Shown: in pieces, positions 1-14,758 of the stretch
How the letters are laid out: each line of letters opens with the position of its first letter
How positions within the stretch are numbered: the stretch's first letter is position 1
Assembly (NCBI GenBank): GCA_027574665.1
Contig: CM050652.1
Coordinates: 36,537,631 to 36,601,630 of the forward strand
DNA length: 64,000 nt
Source: Rhynochetos jubatus
Taxonomy: Eukaryota > Chordata > Aves > Eurypygiformes > Rhynochetidae
Direction of reading: 5' to 3'
Program-made: the position numbers and the translations under genes
Notes under the pieces: generated by a model
The model's input: the letters and a program-made list of their open reading frames with translations, nothing else
What the model was told of the DNA's origin: nothing
The model's database searches: none

Positions 1-3000
1 TTTTGACAGTTATTGTTTTCTCTCTCCTTCAGCTCTTTTCACGAGGCAGCCTGAAGAGGCAGAATGGAAACTTCACACATGTGCTGGCCACCGTGTTTTC
101 TGCTGTCAGGTCTGCTTTTGTACAGCCATGCCTTGTTCAGAACCATGAACTCATCTACCAAGCCAGGCTTTGCTGAGACACTCAGTTGTATGCTCACAAA
201 CAGGTTACCCTGCATGCACGGAGCAAACGGTGCCAGACAGGGGAGATGGGGATGATGGGCTACAGAGGAGAAAATGGTGGGAAGTGAGGAATGGAAGCTG
301 TGGAAGAAAGAAAATGAGACAGAAGAAGAAAAGGGCAAATTAGACCTGAACTTTTAGAAATCAGAAGGGAAAAATAAAAACCAAAAGAAAGATGTGAAGG
401 AACATGATGGAGCTGCACAGCCCTTTTAGCCAGGCACAAATCTGTTGACTGTAGGGGCAGCCTCTCCTCTTCCCTCTTCCCTGGTCACTTCCACCATTTT
501 TCTGTTCATTCTAGGTTGGCTGGAAATGACTAAAACAACAGAAGTCATGACGCTGTCCCATGATGCAGTTCAGGAACTACCATGGAAAGGCGTGCGTGGT
601 CAGGCTGGAGACAAGGGGACCAGCAGCAGAAGGCAGGAGTTTGGAGGGCAGCACTGGGTCTCTGCTAGATTCGAGTGCCCAGATGTAGTCAGGACTGTAA
701 GGGTAGCTCCAGCATGGATGAACATGATGTCCTGAGCCCTGCAAGCGCCCACCTTGCCATGGTTCACTACACTGTCTAGAGAAGTCCAACTTACTTAGCA
801 CCTACCGTAATGAAGGAAGCAATCCCTGTGTGTGAAAGCACTGACTCCCGGGTGAAGGCACTGGGCTGGATTTTCCCAGTGAGGATCTCAGGCTCTACAA
901 TCACTCTGCTCCCCTTCCCATACTCACATAGCTCCCCCTGGACAACCCCTACGAGCACACACAGCTGTGCACATCCCCAGACTCACCAGTGTTGGCGCTC
1001 TGCAGAATTTAATGGCCACATTTCCAGACTGCCCCAAGCCTGGTGTTGTGCAAACCTGCTGAGTGTCATGGAGAGAGAGACATCCTCCAGTGCCTGTGAA
1101 TTAGACTACAGCCCTCAGCAGGAGGCACGAATGTTTCTATTAATTTAGAGAATAAGATTTCTGAACTCCAGGGAACTCCAAAAATACAGCTCTTTTTTAT
1201 TTCATCCTGTAGATCTGTTGCATGGGAAAGAGAAGACTTTAAAATAAAGGTTGTTTCCTTTCTTTGTTCAGTCTCTTTTTGACAGTGCGTTTCCCAGAAC
1301 AGGCGCTTGTCCCCGGGCCAAGAGCACCCCTTTGGTGCCTGTATCCCCTAACCTACATTAAGATATACTCACATCTACTTTCTCTAGTCAATGTAAACAG
1401 CCAAAGCCACAAGTGGTGAAGGCTGAGGACAGGCTTGCACAGCACTTGGTGAGGTCCTTTCTGGACGTGCTGTGCCTCAACTTTCAGAGACCTGCATCAA
1501 ACTTTGCTTCAATGGCTTTGTGAAGGAAAAAAATGCCTCTCCTTGCCTGGGTTCTCCTTTGGCCTTGCAGGGTGGCTGGTATCTCTTTCTCCTGCATCTG
1601 CAAACGGTATCTCTCGTGAAGCTTAAACGTTAAAACACAAACAGCAACAGCGCTTCAGATCTGCCCTGTAACGCGACGGGTTTTCATTACTACTTTCATC
1701 CTGTTTGCTTCTGGCAGAAGAAAGTAAAATTGTTTTTAAAAAGGATTAAAATAGTGCAGGAGAGAGAGAATAATATATAGAGGGAATAGTATAGATATGG
1801 TGAACATTTCTTCCTGGATTTTATTAGTAAACTACAGTAATAGCAGCTTAAGTGCTAATTGTTGAGAAATAATCTTTCTGCTCTTGATTCTGTAACCCTG
1901 AGCAGAGCACATATCGGTGCTAAGAAAAACCATTAGTTCCACATCCATCTGTAATTTGTGGAGACATGCAATAAAACTGTAGTAATCTTGGATTATGGCA
2001 AATTGCTAACTCTCGCCCTCCTGTTCCATGGTCGATTCCTATCCTGGAGTTACGGCAGGCGGGGACTTGTTTGTAGCTACAGGGTTTGTGCTTGTCTAAA
2101 CCGGGGGAGCCTTCAGAAAGACTTGTGTGGACTTGCCATGGCATTCATGAATGCTTTTTAAGAACTGAAGAACATGAAATCTCATTCATACTTTAAAGGA
2201 CCAACCTTTTATGAAGTGTGGTACAATCTGTAACCAAAACCCGACTAGACTCCTCTATATTGGAAAGCGTCTTTCTAAAGATGCTTTGGGGAAGTGGACC
2301 TTTTTGTTCTCATACTCAGCAAGTAGACTTCTCTTCCTAAGTGCTCCTAAAATGGTTTTGCTACAGATCCACCATATTTATTGAATAAAGCTATAAGCCA
2401 AGAGAACCTTTCTGTGAAGGTTTATGAGCATTTTTCTGTGAAGTACAAGTAAAACAAAAGATCAAAGCTGCACACTGAAAAGAAAAAGAAGTTAGGGGAA
2501 AAAAAGAACAGCATGTTTTAGGTGGGAAACCTATTTGGGGCAATTTAGAAAAATGCTTTAATAGCTTCTTAATAAAAAATGAATTGCTCCATCCCAATGG
2601 ACACAGTGTATAAATATTAACATTTCAGCTTTATAGTACATGCTGGTCTTGTAGTACTTTAGCAGTCACATCAGAGAGCAGTTTGAAAGGAGATGCAGGG
2701 CTTCGACACTAACAGCGAAACCCATCTGCTGAGTGCTGTTAGAGTAAAGCAAATGCCTCCAAGTTTTGCCTGTAAGTTTGCTGGAGCCAGGATTTCCTCC
2801 TTCCCTGCAGAGAGTGAGGGTACTTATACAAGCAGTTCTGAGCGCTGGCCCAGCTCCAAATATAGGGGTGAACGGGGTCGTCTTTGCATGGTGGGGAGCA
2901 GGCAGGGTTGGGAAGTGCTGGAAGAAAGGATCTGGGAATGCAGTTGTCCCCTGGCCTTCTCCCTCCTTCTCTGCTCAGAAAACCTAGGAGAGGACGGCGG

Positions 3001-6000
3001 GCTGCCCGTCCCCAAAACACAGTCCCTCCACCCTCTCCGTGTAAGGATGGAGTGGATGTGTTTGTTGCAAATGTCCAGGTGATGGGAGCTGAAACATGTT
3101 GTTAGAGAGGTCACCTGATGCTTCATGTACATGGAGAGACCAACTGGTGGAAAGCCCAGCTGCCAGACAAACGCGCGAGGGCTGGGGATGCCAGCACCGG
3201 CCGGGGAGGCAGCGGTAGAAGCACAGAGCAGGATTGGGTCAATGTTTTCTGGTTTGTGTTTACCATAAAGCATTAGCTGGGGAAACACGTTCGGTATCCC
3301 ACGTGGTGGGTTAGGGTAAAGCTGTTGGATGCCTTCCCCAGATGATTTAGGAGCCCGCGCTGCAGGCAAAGGCACTGATCTTTACGATCTCATCACTGCC
3401 AGCTTCTCCTGCTGCTTGCATGCCTTGTCCAAAGCCCACACCCTCCTGCGTGAGGATCGTAAGCCTCCCCCCAGGGCTGAGTGATGAGCTCAGCTAGATT
3501 CCTTCTTTCAGAGCAGGAGAAAAATTCTCTGTTGCCCTCATCGGCTGCAGAGTGGCTTCCTTGGCCCCAGAGCTGCCATGGTGGTCAACACTCATGCACC
3601 TTCCCAACATTTTCTGCCAGGTGGGACCAGAGCAGGATACCAAAACGGCAGTGGTCTGACTCTCTCACGCCATTGGAAAGCTGCCACTAAAGCTGTTCAT
3701 AAAGTGATTGCTCTTCACGTACAACAACTGTTCAATTGCTGAGCATATCGGGCCTGAACACATATTGAAACAGCTAAACACACCCCAAATATAGCCAAGA
3801 AATGCTTGATCATAAATACGTCAGTTGCGGAATAGTCTCATAACAGTGTGGGATCTTAAAGTTTTGGGGAGAGAAAGGTTATACATAGAATAGTTATTAT
3901 GTTGTAAAGGAATTTCATTTCAGCTGTTAATGGGAAAAATAAATCATGTTTCTAGTACTGTGAAAATAAGATTTTAAAACAAAAAAAGGAGATGAGCATA
4001 GTATGAGATGGGAAGAGGATGAGAACACTGAGCCACACCAGACTTGGTTTTAAAACATTTCCAGCTGAAGCAGTCACATACTGTTGTCTTGACTTGGCAA
4101 TATGTGCAGAAAATGGCTCCCACCAAGGACTAACGGCTGGTTACGGTCTGGCACCAAGCAGGCTTGAAAAGATGTCAAGGTCTGCATCATCACAGCTAAT
4201 GACAGTTTTTCCCAACAAGGGGCAGGGCTACGCCCAAATGTGCCCCGTATGTCCCCATCTGCGTAAACCCCTAAACTTCTGTGTAAGCCCTTTGGACCAG
4301 ACAGCCCAAGGGTAGATGCTCAAGGCCTCAAGCCATCGGCCTGAAGATCATCACATTGCCACTTAACCCCAATGTACGAGGTCTTTGTGGCGCTCGCTGC
4401 CGAGCTGATGGGATGGCCCCATGCAGGCAATGCCCTTATTGGGGACCACTATTTTTTAATATATTGTAACACTTGTAAAGCACTTTGCAACAATAAATCT
4501 TTTCATTATTTATGACATTTCCCCCGCCTTCTCTCTCAGCGTGATAATATACTTTTAAAATAAACATTATCAGTTTATACCTTCGTTAAAACTCTATATA
4601 TGCTCTTCTACGTCCCCAAGGCATTTGCTGGAGTCATAATTGTAACCAGCGTGTGACGTAAGAATTCAAGCCATAAAGCCTGCTCATAGACACTTCGCAG
4701 CATATGCCGTTTATTTGGGTTTCCATTAAAGGTATTATGTTGCCATACTTTGCAACCATAAAAGAGTAAATAATTTCAAAGGATTCCTTGATAGGAGACT
4801 TCTGTTTTAAATGAAGCTTGGCTATACGCGGGAAATTGCTGGCAAAAATGTACCTAATTGACCCATTGCTGTGCGCGTCTTTTTAAATTCCTGCAGGGTG
4901 TTTTGTGGGGGTGAAAAAGGGACTCCGTGGGGTTCCCTTTGTCTTTGTGGTGCTTAGCACATGGTGTATTCTGTCCCTGCTCTGGATTCACTGGAAAACC
5001 CTTGGGCATAGGCAGCCTTCTCCTGATGGCTGCATTGCAAAGACTCATCTCTGGAGAGCCCTCTGCAAGCCTGCTCTCGTCTTGAAACACAAAAGGTCTC
5101 TAGACCTTGCACATTCCTGACCACCTCACAAGACCAAAATATTAATTAAAAAGCCTTGCCTTTTATACAATTCTGCTTCCTTCATCACAGCTTTTTTCCC
5201 TGGTTTCACTACCTGAGGCAACTTGTCCCATTTTTAATTCTAAATGCTGCTGGATTTGTGCTGCATGGGCTGAATGAGACAAGAAGATATGAAGACTTGA
5301 AAAATTAATATTTCAATGTTTTTTGGAACACATTTTCATAAATAACCCTGTGAAGCTACTTCCACTATTTTACTGCCTGAAACAACCAAGCCCCCCCAAC
5401 CCAATTAGGTTTCTTAATGAGTTGTATACAAATCTTGATGAAAGATGAAACTTTTACTGTACCTGTTCACTTTTAGAGATTGTTCTTTTAATACACTTTT
5501 GTTATTCAGGCAGTTCTAGTTAGTTTTATTCTTCATTACATTGTTATCAAGGATGAACAGAAACCAGGTAGACTCAGATGTAAACACCAAATTATGCCAC
5601 TGGTCAAATGCAGAGCACATGATTACTATGACTTTGATGCATTTGCTGTTCTTAGGCTAAAGTAATTCTGAATTACTTTAAAACAGCCGTTTTATCTCAG
5701 CTTTCCTCTTCCTACCAAACAAAGTCCCAACACTATAGGCACACAGCTGAATAACTGAATGCACATGGATAATTCCACTGAATTCAATGGAATATGCACG
5801 TCTGGAGACTAAAACTTGTGTATAGAAATGTTTGGAAATGGCGGCTTGCACTTTACAGTTTATTTGGCTAGCAGACTTATCTTTCAACAAGATTTAATAC
5901 CTACTGTTGTTAATACTGTGACATAAAAATCACATAATTTCTTTTCCCTTCCCTATTTTGGAGTGAAAGTATGCGCAGCCGAAATGTAACAGAAATACGG

Positions 6001-7644
6001 TGCATCGCTGTCATTATTTTGCCATATTGCTGAACTGTTCATGGCAAGCCGACGTTTTCCTCATTTGCCACTCATTTTCCTCATTTTGTGGCACTAAATC
6101 ATAAAAGAAAACAAACAGCATTGAATTAGAAGCCCAACGCTTACTGCTGGCACCGAAACCAGCATTTCAGCAGACAATTAACGCATCTGATGTTTGCAGC
6201 TCCAGATACACTCTCATTAGAAGCTGGTTCCAAACCAGCATGCTGCTCCAACAAAGGCAAGTAAGATGCAGAGAGGACCTAGTTCTAGTCCTGCTGTAAC
6301 CGCTGGCAAACTCCCACAGTTTTCAATAATCAACTAGATTGGGTCCAAAATGCAGACGTTAGATATACCATGAAAGAATGGCTGTCTGGAATTTATTATG
6401 CAGCAGATATGCCACCAAACTGGAAAATTCACATAGGGGAAAAAAAAAATCACATTGTGCTTTTAGCTTGGATAGGTTGGAAATGATGTAATAGAAGCAT
6501 TATGATTTATAACAAATTTATGAGCTATGCAGGCAAGCCGTTCTCCGGGGATATATGTGGTAAATGGAGAATACCAGTGGCAAATAGAATTTACATCAAA
6601 GCAATCCTGCAAACCTCAAACACTTATTACTCTATTCATGACCTTTGTTAGTACACAGAAGTAGAATACAGCTTAACATAATGTTAACATTTACCTAAAA
6701 TGAAACATTTCTGTTTAAACGGTTACTGAAAATGAGATGAAAACTTTACGTAAGCTATGCAACATATATTTTTGACACTGTGCACCATTATTTGAAAGCA
6801 AGTTGCCTTTAAAGGCTGATGTAATTTTATTGAATCACTACACTTCAACACAAGTGGCTGCTTTTCTGACAAAATATCCGCGGCGCACCTCAGAGGGCAC
6901 GACGTGAAGCTACGTGTAATGTGATTGTGGGCTCGGCCAGGTTTTCGACCCTTTTTTTTGTGGACGCTAGCCCACATAGCAGAGAGCAGCACGTAATTCA
7001 CAGCTAAAACAGCAAACTCCTTCTGCAGAGATGTGGATTTCTGTGCCGCTGGCCCCAACACCAATTCACTTTGTGCCACTCAAAGGGGGGAAGTAGCAGT
7101 CTCAGGACAGATTCCAGGGAATTTTTCCTGCTATTTTGCATTTTTGTACTACGAGGCCTGGTCTATGAAGATATACTGCATAGTAGCAAATACAGGCAAT
7201 ACCAGGTGAAACTCTCTGCATCACACCAGCACACTTGGCACTAAGGGTTTCCTACAGACACATGGCAAGGGAGGTATGTGTGAAGGGAAAAGGAGCCCTA
7301 GAGAGGTAAAAAGGCCTCAGCAGGGCCATGCAGCAGGTTGCTCTCTCCTTTGGCTTGCACTGCTTCTCTCTGAGATGATCAGTGAAATATTTATTACCTC
7401 ACCTACACTTACCCTTTCCACAAGACCTAATCTCTTAAAGCTTCTTGGACTGACCCCCAGTGCCTGGGAGACCATGGTCAGGCTAAGCCAGTGTTGAGCA
7501 ACAAAGGACTTTTTTCTCTGTGTGTGTGTGTGTGTGTGTATGACGGATGCTGCCCTTTTTATCCCTGGAAAATGATCAAAAAGTTCTGTTTCATGTTCAA
7601 AAGGAACATTTACGTCAATAAAACAAAAGGACAGTATTTCCAGT
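1..7644. other. Intergenic stretch, no supported gene
   Basis: No exon, RNA gene or clear repeat was recognised before the first CR1 copy except the (TG)10 run. A C/T-rich tract ending in CAG near position 31 and isolated AATAAA signals near 1240 and 4490 are not linked to any open frame with recognisable content. Confidence 0.6.
7519..7538. repeat. (TG)10 microsatellite
   Basis: Ten uninterrupted TG units lie about 100 bases upstream of the first CR1 copy. Confidence 0.95.
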
Positions 7645-8171
7645 GGGGTGACGGAGGTGATCCTTTCCCTCTACTCAGCACTGTTGGGGCCACACCTGCA
7701 GTGGTGGGTCCAGCCCTGGGCTCCCCTGTATGGGAGAGACAGGGACATAGTAGATCAGGTCCAGCCAAAGGCCACAAAGATGATGAAGGGGCTAGAGCAC
7801 CTCTCCTGTGAGGAAAGGTTGAGAGAGCTGGGGCCATTCAGCCTGGAGAAAGCTCAGGGGGGATCTCATCAATGTGTATAAAGCAAGGGTACAAAGAGGA
7901 CAGAGCCAGGCTCTCTGCCCAGTGGCAAGACAAGAGGCAAAGGACACAAAGTGAAACACGGGAGGTTCCTCCTGGACATCAGGAAACACATTTTTACTGT
8001 GAGGGTGACTGAACACTGGCACAGGTTGCCCAGAGAGATGGGGTCTTCATCCTTGGAGATCCTCAAAAGCCATCTGGACAACCAGCTGTAGGTGGCCCTG
8101 CAGGGACATGGAGAGTAGACATGATGCCCTCCAGAGGTGCCTTCCAACCAGAACCATACTGTGATTCTGTG
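7645..8171 (+). mobile_element. CR1 LINE, 5'-truncated copy
   Basis: The copy begins within the C-terminal coding region (the CTACTCAGCACTG...CCACACCTGCAGT block) and runs through AGCTGGGGCCATTCAGCC, the 3' UTR motif CACTGGCACAGGTTGCCCAG and CCTTCCAACC to a terminal GTGATTCTGTG. There is no poly(A), as expected for CR1. Many differences from the typical pattern show it is old. Frames inside it are broken. Confidence 0.9.
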
Positions 8172-11100
8172 TTTCATCCAGTGACCCCACCAGTGTCTGG
8201 AGAGCCTCAAGTTCTTCTAAAGCCCTTGGAGGCTCACTGAGCTTTTTAAACACTGATTCCTTTACATAACTTAATGTCTGTTTATCTTTGTATTTATGCA
8301 TCATATCTCTTTAAGCATAAGAAATGTATTTTTGATTCCCACACTGGAAAGAGTGAAGAGGAGTTGTGTCAGGTGGTACCAGATTTCTTAACTTTTTCTA
8401 GGGTTGAATATATTTAAAAATATAGTTTGATATCATATATCCATTGACATCCATAGAACTCAACTGTTTCTCAGCATCTGGGATGTAGCGAAGGATGTCT
8501 GCAAGGCTTACTGCAGCCGTTTCACAAGGATAAAACTGTGACCTGCTATGCCTTTCATGTGAAAGTGGAAAAAAAAAACCCATCAAAATACATGTATTTG
8601 ATTTTCTGAACCTTCAGGTGGTCCCCTGAAAACCAGAAAAATGGGATGTTAAAAACTACCTCCTCCCCTGCATCTCCAAGTTGCATTTTCCCAAAACTTG
8701 AAATGCATTCTGCAAGAGATTTACATACACATTTTTCAGCATAACTTTCTTGATCAGCTTTCATGGAAGATCCACAGTGATTCATTTTGATCACACAAGT
8801 CAAATGAAACCAACTGTAGAAGTTTTACTCATCCCCAAATCTGGTCAACCTGCTTCAGATTGCAAATTCCCCCTTCTTGGTGGAGCTGGGTAGCAGAAAG
8901 TCATACAGTCAAGCCAGTGATTCTGGGAGTTGGGTGCACCACTCTGGGGGACAGGAATTGAAGGAAACTAGATTGGAACATCAAACCCAGATTGTCTGAA
9001 GAACAACTGGCTGACTGGGTTATCCCACTAAGATTGCTCCTGCCATTCTTTTAATATTCATTCACCCGGCAGGAGACCGAATAGTTTTTAAATCTTCATG
9101 AAAACAATGGTATATTTATCTCAGACTTAATCAACAAAGGACAAGAAGGATGCTACAAGGGTAAGCTATTCAAACGTAAGCGTAATGTTGGATGTCAAAC
9201 AATAGCATATTGTAAGTAATACCAAAAAAGTTTACTCCTATAGCAACATTTAGGGAAAACATATGATAACAATAAAAATTATTTCCACAACCTTTTCACC
9301 ACTTGTTCCATGTGGGAACGATAAGTGATACTCCTGCTCTACATTTTTAAAGAAATATTCCTCACAAATAATACGTTACAAGTTTCGTGCACTGAGCCTC
9401 TATTGTGCGTGTGTTCTCCATTATTACTTTTCTGGAACATGAATTGTATTATGAACACCAGTGTGTAAACTCCACTTGGGCTCATTTAAAGCCATTTCAA
9501 GGGGCTGCTTCTAGCCCTGAGTTCTACCAGAATTAGGGAATGGTTTGGTTTTGAGTCATCTTCCCATAGTTGCCATTTGGGCACAAATATTCCAATTTGT
9601 TCTTTTTTAAATCAACACCGGATGAGACCATTAAATAATATTCATTCACTAAACAGATCATGGTCATGATCTGCATCAAGGCACTGCCAAGAACATATAT
9701 ATGTGTATCACTGCTCAGTTCTGTGCTCTGGCTTACATTTTTAAGCCTGCGTCAATTCACAGCAACAGTTCTGCAGCCAGAAGAAAGTGGATGAGCAACG
9801 GATTTTGTTTTATTAAAGGATTCCTCCAGTGGCAAGACGCATGCCTCTATCAGTAGGCTCAACGAGCAGAAATATTACAGTGTCTTGCATTTCCATGCTT
9901 TTCATCAGAGGACCACAAAAGCTTTTGCGAACTTGGATTACGTCAGTCATTGCTACAGCCCTTAAAAGAGGTAAAAGTGAACGATGGCCCTGGTACAGAT
10001 GGCTAAACTGATGCAAAGAGAGCTCGAGGGCATGATTATATGAGCTGCAATCACACCTTTGATGGCAGCATGGACGTAAAGACTTGCTCCAGATCACAGA
10101 GTCAAACCGTGGCAAAGCTTGACATGAAATCAACAGCAACTCCTTTGTTCTAGTCTGGCCTCCTTGGGCTGGGTTTCATTATGCTGCTTTCCTCATATCC
10201 CTTTCTCTTAAATACCGGACTAGATCAGACAATGAGATTTTTATGAAATGTAAAGTCTTCTTCTCAACTCCCTAAATCATTTTTAAAAGAGGCATGGTTC
10301 AGTGATCGTATCTTGCATTACTAGCCTGCCCTCACATTTCAATTAACAAGGCTGTTGTTTCTTTCTACTTGTTCCTGTATTTCATGTTGCCGAAAATAGC
10401 TTTTAAATATGAGATTTTTGCCTACACAAAAAGCAGCAATTTCTGCAGAGCAAAAAAGCAAAGATAGAGAGAAGTGGTATTTTACTCCTCCACTGTTCTT
10501 TCCTCTTCGTCGCTGTCAGAGTTATACCCAGGTTTATCTGAAGCTGGGGAATGTAAAGGAGCCTAGGCTTTGTTATTATAACATTGCTTTCTATGTTCCC
10601 TTTTTTTATTTAAGATTTTGAGCTTCAAATCAAAGCCACACATTTGCAAGTGGCCAGACCTAAGTGCCCTTAGCCTTTCCCAGCCTGAGGTAGTCTGGCA
10701 AAAGGATCTCCTCTGTGCTAGGCTATTTTTACTGGTTTATTTTTAAATTCAGAGTTGATAAAGCGTCAATTTTTCTTCCACTGTAATTCAAGATACCCTG
10801 GTTTTTGGAATTAACTCCAAATTGTTGGTCTGGACATGAACTTCACAGTGAGTCCCTCCTCTATCCTGGCTGACATTTTCCCATTAATTTCTTTTTCCCT
10901 TTCATCCATTCATTGGCTGATGAGCCTATAAATACACTTCATCTGCTTTTAGTTTGCTTTTTAAGCATAAACCAATACTGAACACGTTGACTTGATTATG
11001 TCCAGAGGCAAAAGCCTTGCATGTTTCTTAAGTCACAGCAATAGCTTGAAACTTGACTTTCTGCTCCTTCGGTCCGTTAGGATAATCACTGGGTCAGCTC

Positions 11101-12245
11101 CTCCTACACCCAGAGTAAATAGTGTCATGCAGAAGAAATGCCAACTTTGAAAAGCGATAAACACCACCACTGCTCACAGCCAAACGGAGCAGAGGGCAGA
11201 AGAAGCAGGAGAGAGGTAAATAGTGACCAGGTGCTCTCCCCCTCCCTGCCCCCGTGTGCTTTGTGGCTGCAGGAGTTGCCTTCCCTGCCCCCCAGGAGAC
11301 CTCTGCCCTCCCCAATTTCTACCGCTGTATAACAACCAATTCTTTCTGGGAGGTGCTGTCAATTTTACCCACAGCCTGTCCATGCACTGACATCCTCTAC
11401 CTAAATTAATGCTTCCTTCCTCTAACCTTAGTTGCCAGACACCCTTCTTGAATAGAGCCATTTGCCTCAACTCACACAGAGGGTTAAAACCCCTGTGTGG
11501 ATCCCAAGAGGTTTTGTCACATCTGATTTTTCTCTGGTGGCACAGATTAGGTATCTCAGTGATTTTTAAAAGGTGCAGTTTGTCAGCATCTTTGACCTTT
11601 TGGCTGGTGAGACCACCACAGGTTCAGCTTGATCAACAGTCATCACCATAGCCCTTCCTGCAGCTGTAGCAGCTGGAATTGGTGTTGCCAGCAAGCTCCA
11701 GGGTGGATAATGCCCCACGCAGGCAACCCATGGCCAAGGAGCTCATGGGGATGGCAAGGCACAAGGATATAGGACCAAGATCCTCATCACTTGCAGGAGG
11801 CAGCTCCTGCTTGGGGAGTGCTCCCAAAGCTGCTCCAGATAAAAAACCGCACTAGCCAGGACCTGCAACTCAAAATTGCTCAAAATGAGATCCGATGAGT
11901 TAAGAAAAAAGCTAAATACACCCATCTGTTGGAGTTGCTCTCTGCAGGAGGGCAGTGAAGAACCGCAGGGGCCAAGCTGGAGTGGTAACCCCTTACCCAG
12001 CACAGCCACAGCCACATCAGAACAGCACACACAGAGATAAGCTGAAGGCGGCAGGCATAATGCATATCCCGCAGTCTATTATCACCAGCTCTTCATTTTC
12101 TTGCCTCGCTCCTGAAACATTTTTTAAAAGGAGAATCATTGGGAAGTAGCTGTCCTAAACCAAGAAATGTAAAAGCTGTAGTACATTAATCGTAAGAATT
12201 GTAGATAAGAATCAGATTGTAAAAAGTAGTTCACTTCTGACATTG

Positions 12246-12300
12246 ATTAAAATTACATTTTGCATTACATTTACATACATTAAAATTACATTTTGCATTA
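12246..12300. repeat. 22-bp direct repeat, period 33
   Basis: The 22-base sequence starting ATTAAAATTACATTTTGC occurs exactly at 12246-12267 and again at 12279-12300, indicating a local duplication. Confidence 0.85.
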
Positions 12301-13568
12301 TCTTTGCTTTCCCAGATGGTTTAGCAGATTTAAATCCTTCAAAGAAGTTAAGTCTCTTGCTAGCAAACATATTGCAACAAGCTTGATCAAATGATAGCTC
12401 TGATTCTTAATTCAAGTACTACAGCAAAAATAACATTCCTCCTATATCAGCAATTACAGGCAGAGAAATCGATCCAAATCCCAGAGAAATCACAGAAAGT
12501 TTACCATTGGCTACACAGGGCTTTGGGTTAGGTGTTCATTTTGCATCAAGTCCCAGCCCTGTGCAATGTATGCACCAGAAAAAATGATTATAGCCCATCT
12601 CCAAATGAGTTTTCCCATGAAAAGCAGCAATTCTGCCTCCATGATAACAGCAATGCCGCATGCTGCTGGAATAACAGGATGCAAAACATCCTCTTGAAAG
12701 TGTGCGAGTTCTCCTTCTCTGTTGCGAGCTTGGCAGTGTGTGTTTAAGCTGCTGCTGAGAGCTTTCCTGTAACTTTCATCAAAGGGGACATTGGGTCCTG
12801 GTTCAAGGAAATAATCTAAATCATGCCCCTTTTCAGACTAGAAAACTGTAGTTGGTTTTACTTTGTTTAAATTTAATTACATGATCTGTTGTATTCTGGT
12901 CATGAATGGCATTAAAATAAGCTATCAGTAATAAGCAAACAAATCAAAAGAGTGCAAGAAAATGAAAAACAGGGCCAAACTGCTAGAATTCCAAGATGAA
13001 ATGATAAATAAATCCCTTGTCCTTCCTACCAAGTTTTTGCAGATTTCAACAGAAAAGGCATATGGAGTTGAGTCTCTGACAGGGAGCTTGGCCCCTCTTC
13101 CCGCTGGACTCCACAGTACTCCAAGTTTTTTCTTCCAACTGCTTGTCAGTATCTGTAGCACAGTGGCTTCCTTAAAAGAAACTTTCCAAGGGAAGAAGTA
13201 CTAGACTTGTACCATTTATCTACATTTTATTGTGGGTGAAGACTTTGAAAGCTCCATAGCTTCTGTTGTTCCCTTCCATTCGTGTGATCAATACAAGTTG
13301 TGTTTAACTCAATCCCGGCAAAGTGAAAGGGGCACTGATGCCTTTCCCAGATAACACCACACCAGAGCCTTTGCGGTACCACATGTCCATTCCCAGATTT
13401 GCCCCCCCAGCACCCTCTTCCCACAGCATGGAGCATGTGCTTCCACTGTCACGGCTGAGCACAGCTGCACCCCAGCCCCCATCCTCACTTCAGTAGTTGC
13501 CTGGTGAGAGGTCCCAAAAGGTACCTTCAGCTATTCCGAGGACATTGCCTTCATATACCAATTGTTTG

Positions 13569-13599
13569 CTCCCTTCCTCCTCCTTCTCCTCCTCTCCTC
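13569..13599 (+). repeat. Pure polypyrimidine tract, 31 nt
   Basis: An uninterrupted C/T run rich in CTCCTCCTT units. It could form triplex DNA or serve as splicing-factor sequence, but no acceptor or exon is evident next to it. Confidence 0.7.
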
Positions 13600-14675
13600 A
13601 CACCTGTGTTCTCTTTCCCGCCCCATTCTCCAAATGGCTCACTCTTTTCCATTTAGCTGCTCCCTTCCTAAACAGGCTTACCACCATCAGACACTGGAGA
13701 AACCAACGTGGCTTTTGCCACCATTCCTACCAAAGCAGATGTTACCTGCAGATCCCTTTGTGCCTTGCAAGCCCTGGTGATGTGTCATTGTGACAGCAGT
13801 GCTATGACAGGGCTGTCTGCCATGCGGGCTCTGAAACCTTGCCAACAGACATGGCCCCGGCTGCCAAGTCAACCCTCTGGCCGCGGAGTGCGAGGTTGGT
13901 TGCTGCTAAGGTGGAGCGTGGTCATGTCTCAATGGTAGGGTGCTTGATTCCCCAGAATGCATGATCTGAATTGGACTGTGCCTATGAGAGAAGTTCACCT
14001 TTAAGCCCAGTCCCCAAACGGCAACAGACATGTGGCCACAGGGTTCAGGAGTACCTCTCTAGGAAAGATCAGCTCACGTGCTTTGGGAGCATCCACATTC
14101 CTCCACCCAGCCCTATGCTTCCCACTGTGGGAAGATACTCTCCACTTCAAGGAGGTAGTTTGGCTTTAATATGTCTGTAGAGCACTTGCATGCCAATAGC
14201 GTGGCATAGACAACAGTGCAGTTCCCCAGCCATACAATCCCAGCTCGTGGAATAATAGCATTAAAATCCCATGAAGAGAGAAGCAGCGAGTGTATTCTCC
14301 CCGCGAACAGACTCCGGTTGGCCTAGGAGGGAGGGTGGGTGGATGCCAAGTCTGTGGGAAGATTAAAAACACAAAGTACCCAGTATCGATATGTTCTTGC
14401 AATATACATAGTGCAGCGGTATGTCACCCGGCCCGGCTGCGCCACGTTATTTATAACTGCCTACGTGGCTGATTCATGTCTCCTGAAAACTTATTGCCAC
14501 GGCCTTGTTTTGAAAGGAATGCAGTGTCCTACTCCCCCGGCAGCTCCTGCCGGACCTCTCCTTGTCTCATTTATTAATTCATTCCCTGCCAAGAACAGCA
14601 CGGTGATGTAATAACGAAATGTGCTTTGAAATCAACATGATATAAAGGACTTCTGCAAGGCTTCAGGACGGCAAA

Positions 14676-14758
14676 AGCACTTAAACACACGCGTGACTTT
14701 AAGCATGTGAGCGGTAGTCCCGTTGGTTTCAACAACGCTACACATGTGCTTAAGTGCT
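14676..14758. repeat. Old inverted repeat, about 21-bp arms
   Basis: The left arm (AGCACTTAAACACACGCGTG, from 14676) and right arm (CTACACATGTGCTTAAGTGC, to 14758) are imperfect reverse complements around a centre containing GTCCCGTTGGTTTCAAC. The right side continues TTTGCTGGATCGGGGCCC. This motif set resembles an old interspersed repeat that I recall as common in turtles and crocodilians; that family link is from memory. Confidence 0.5.
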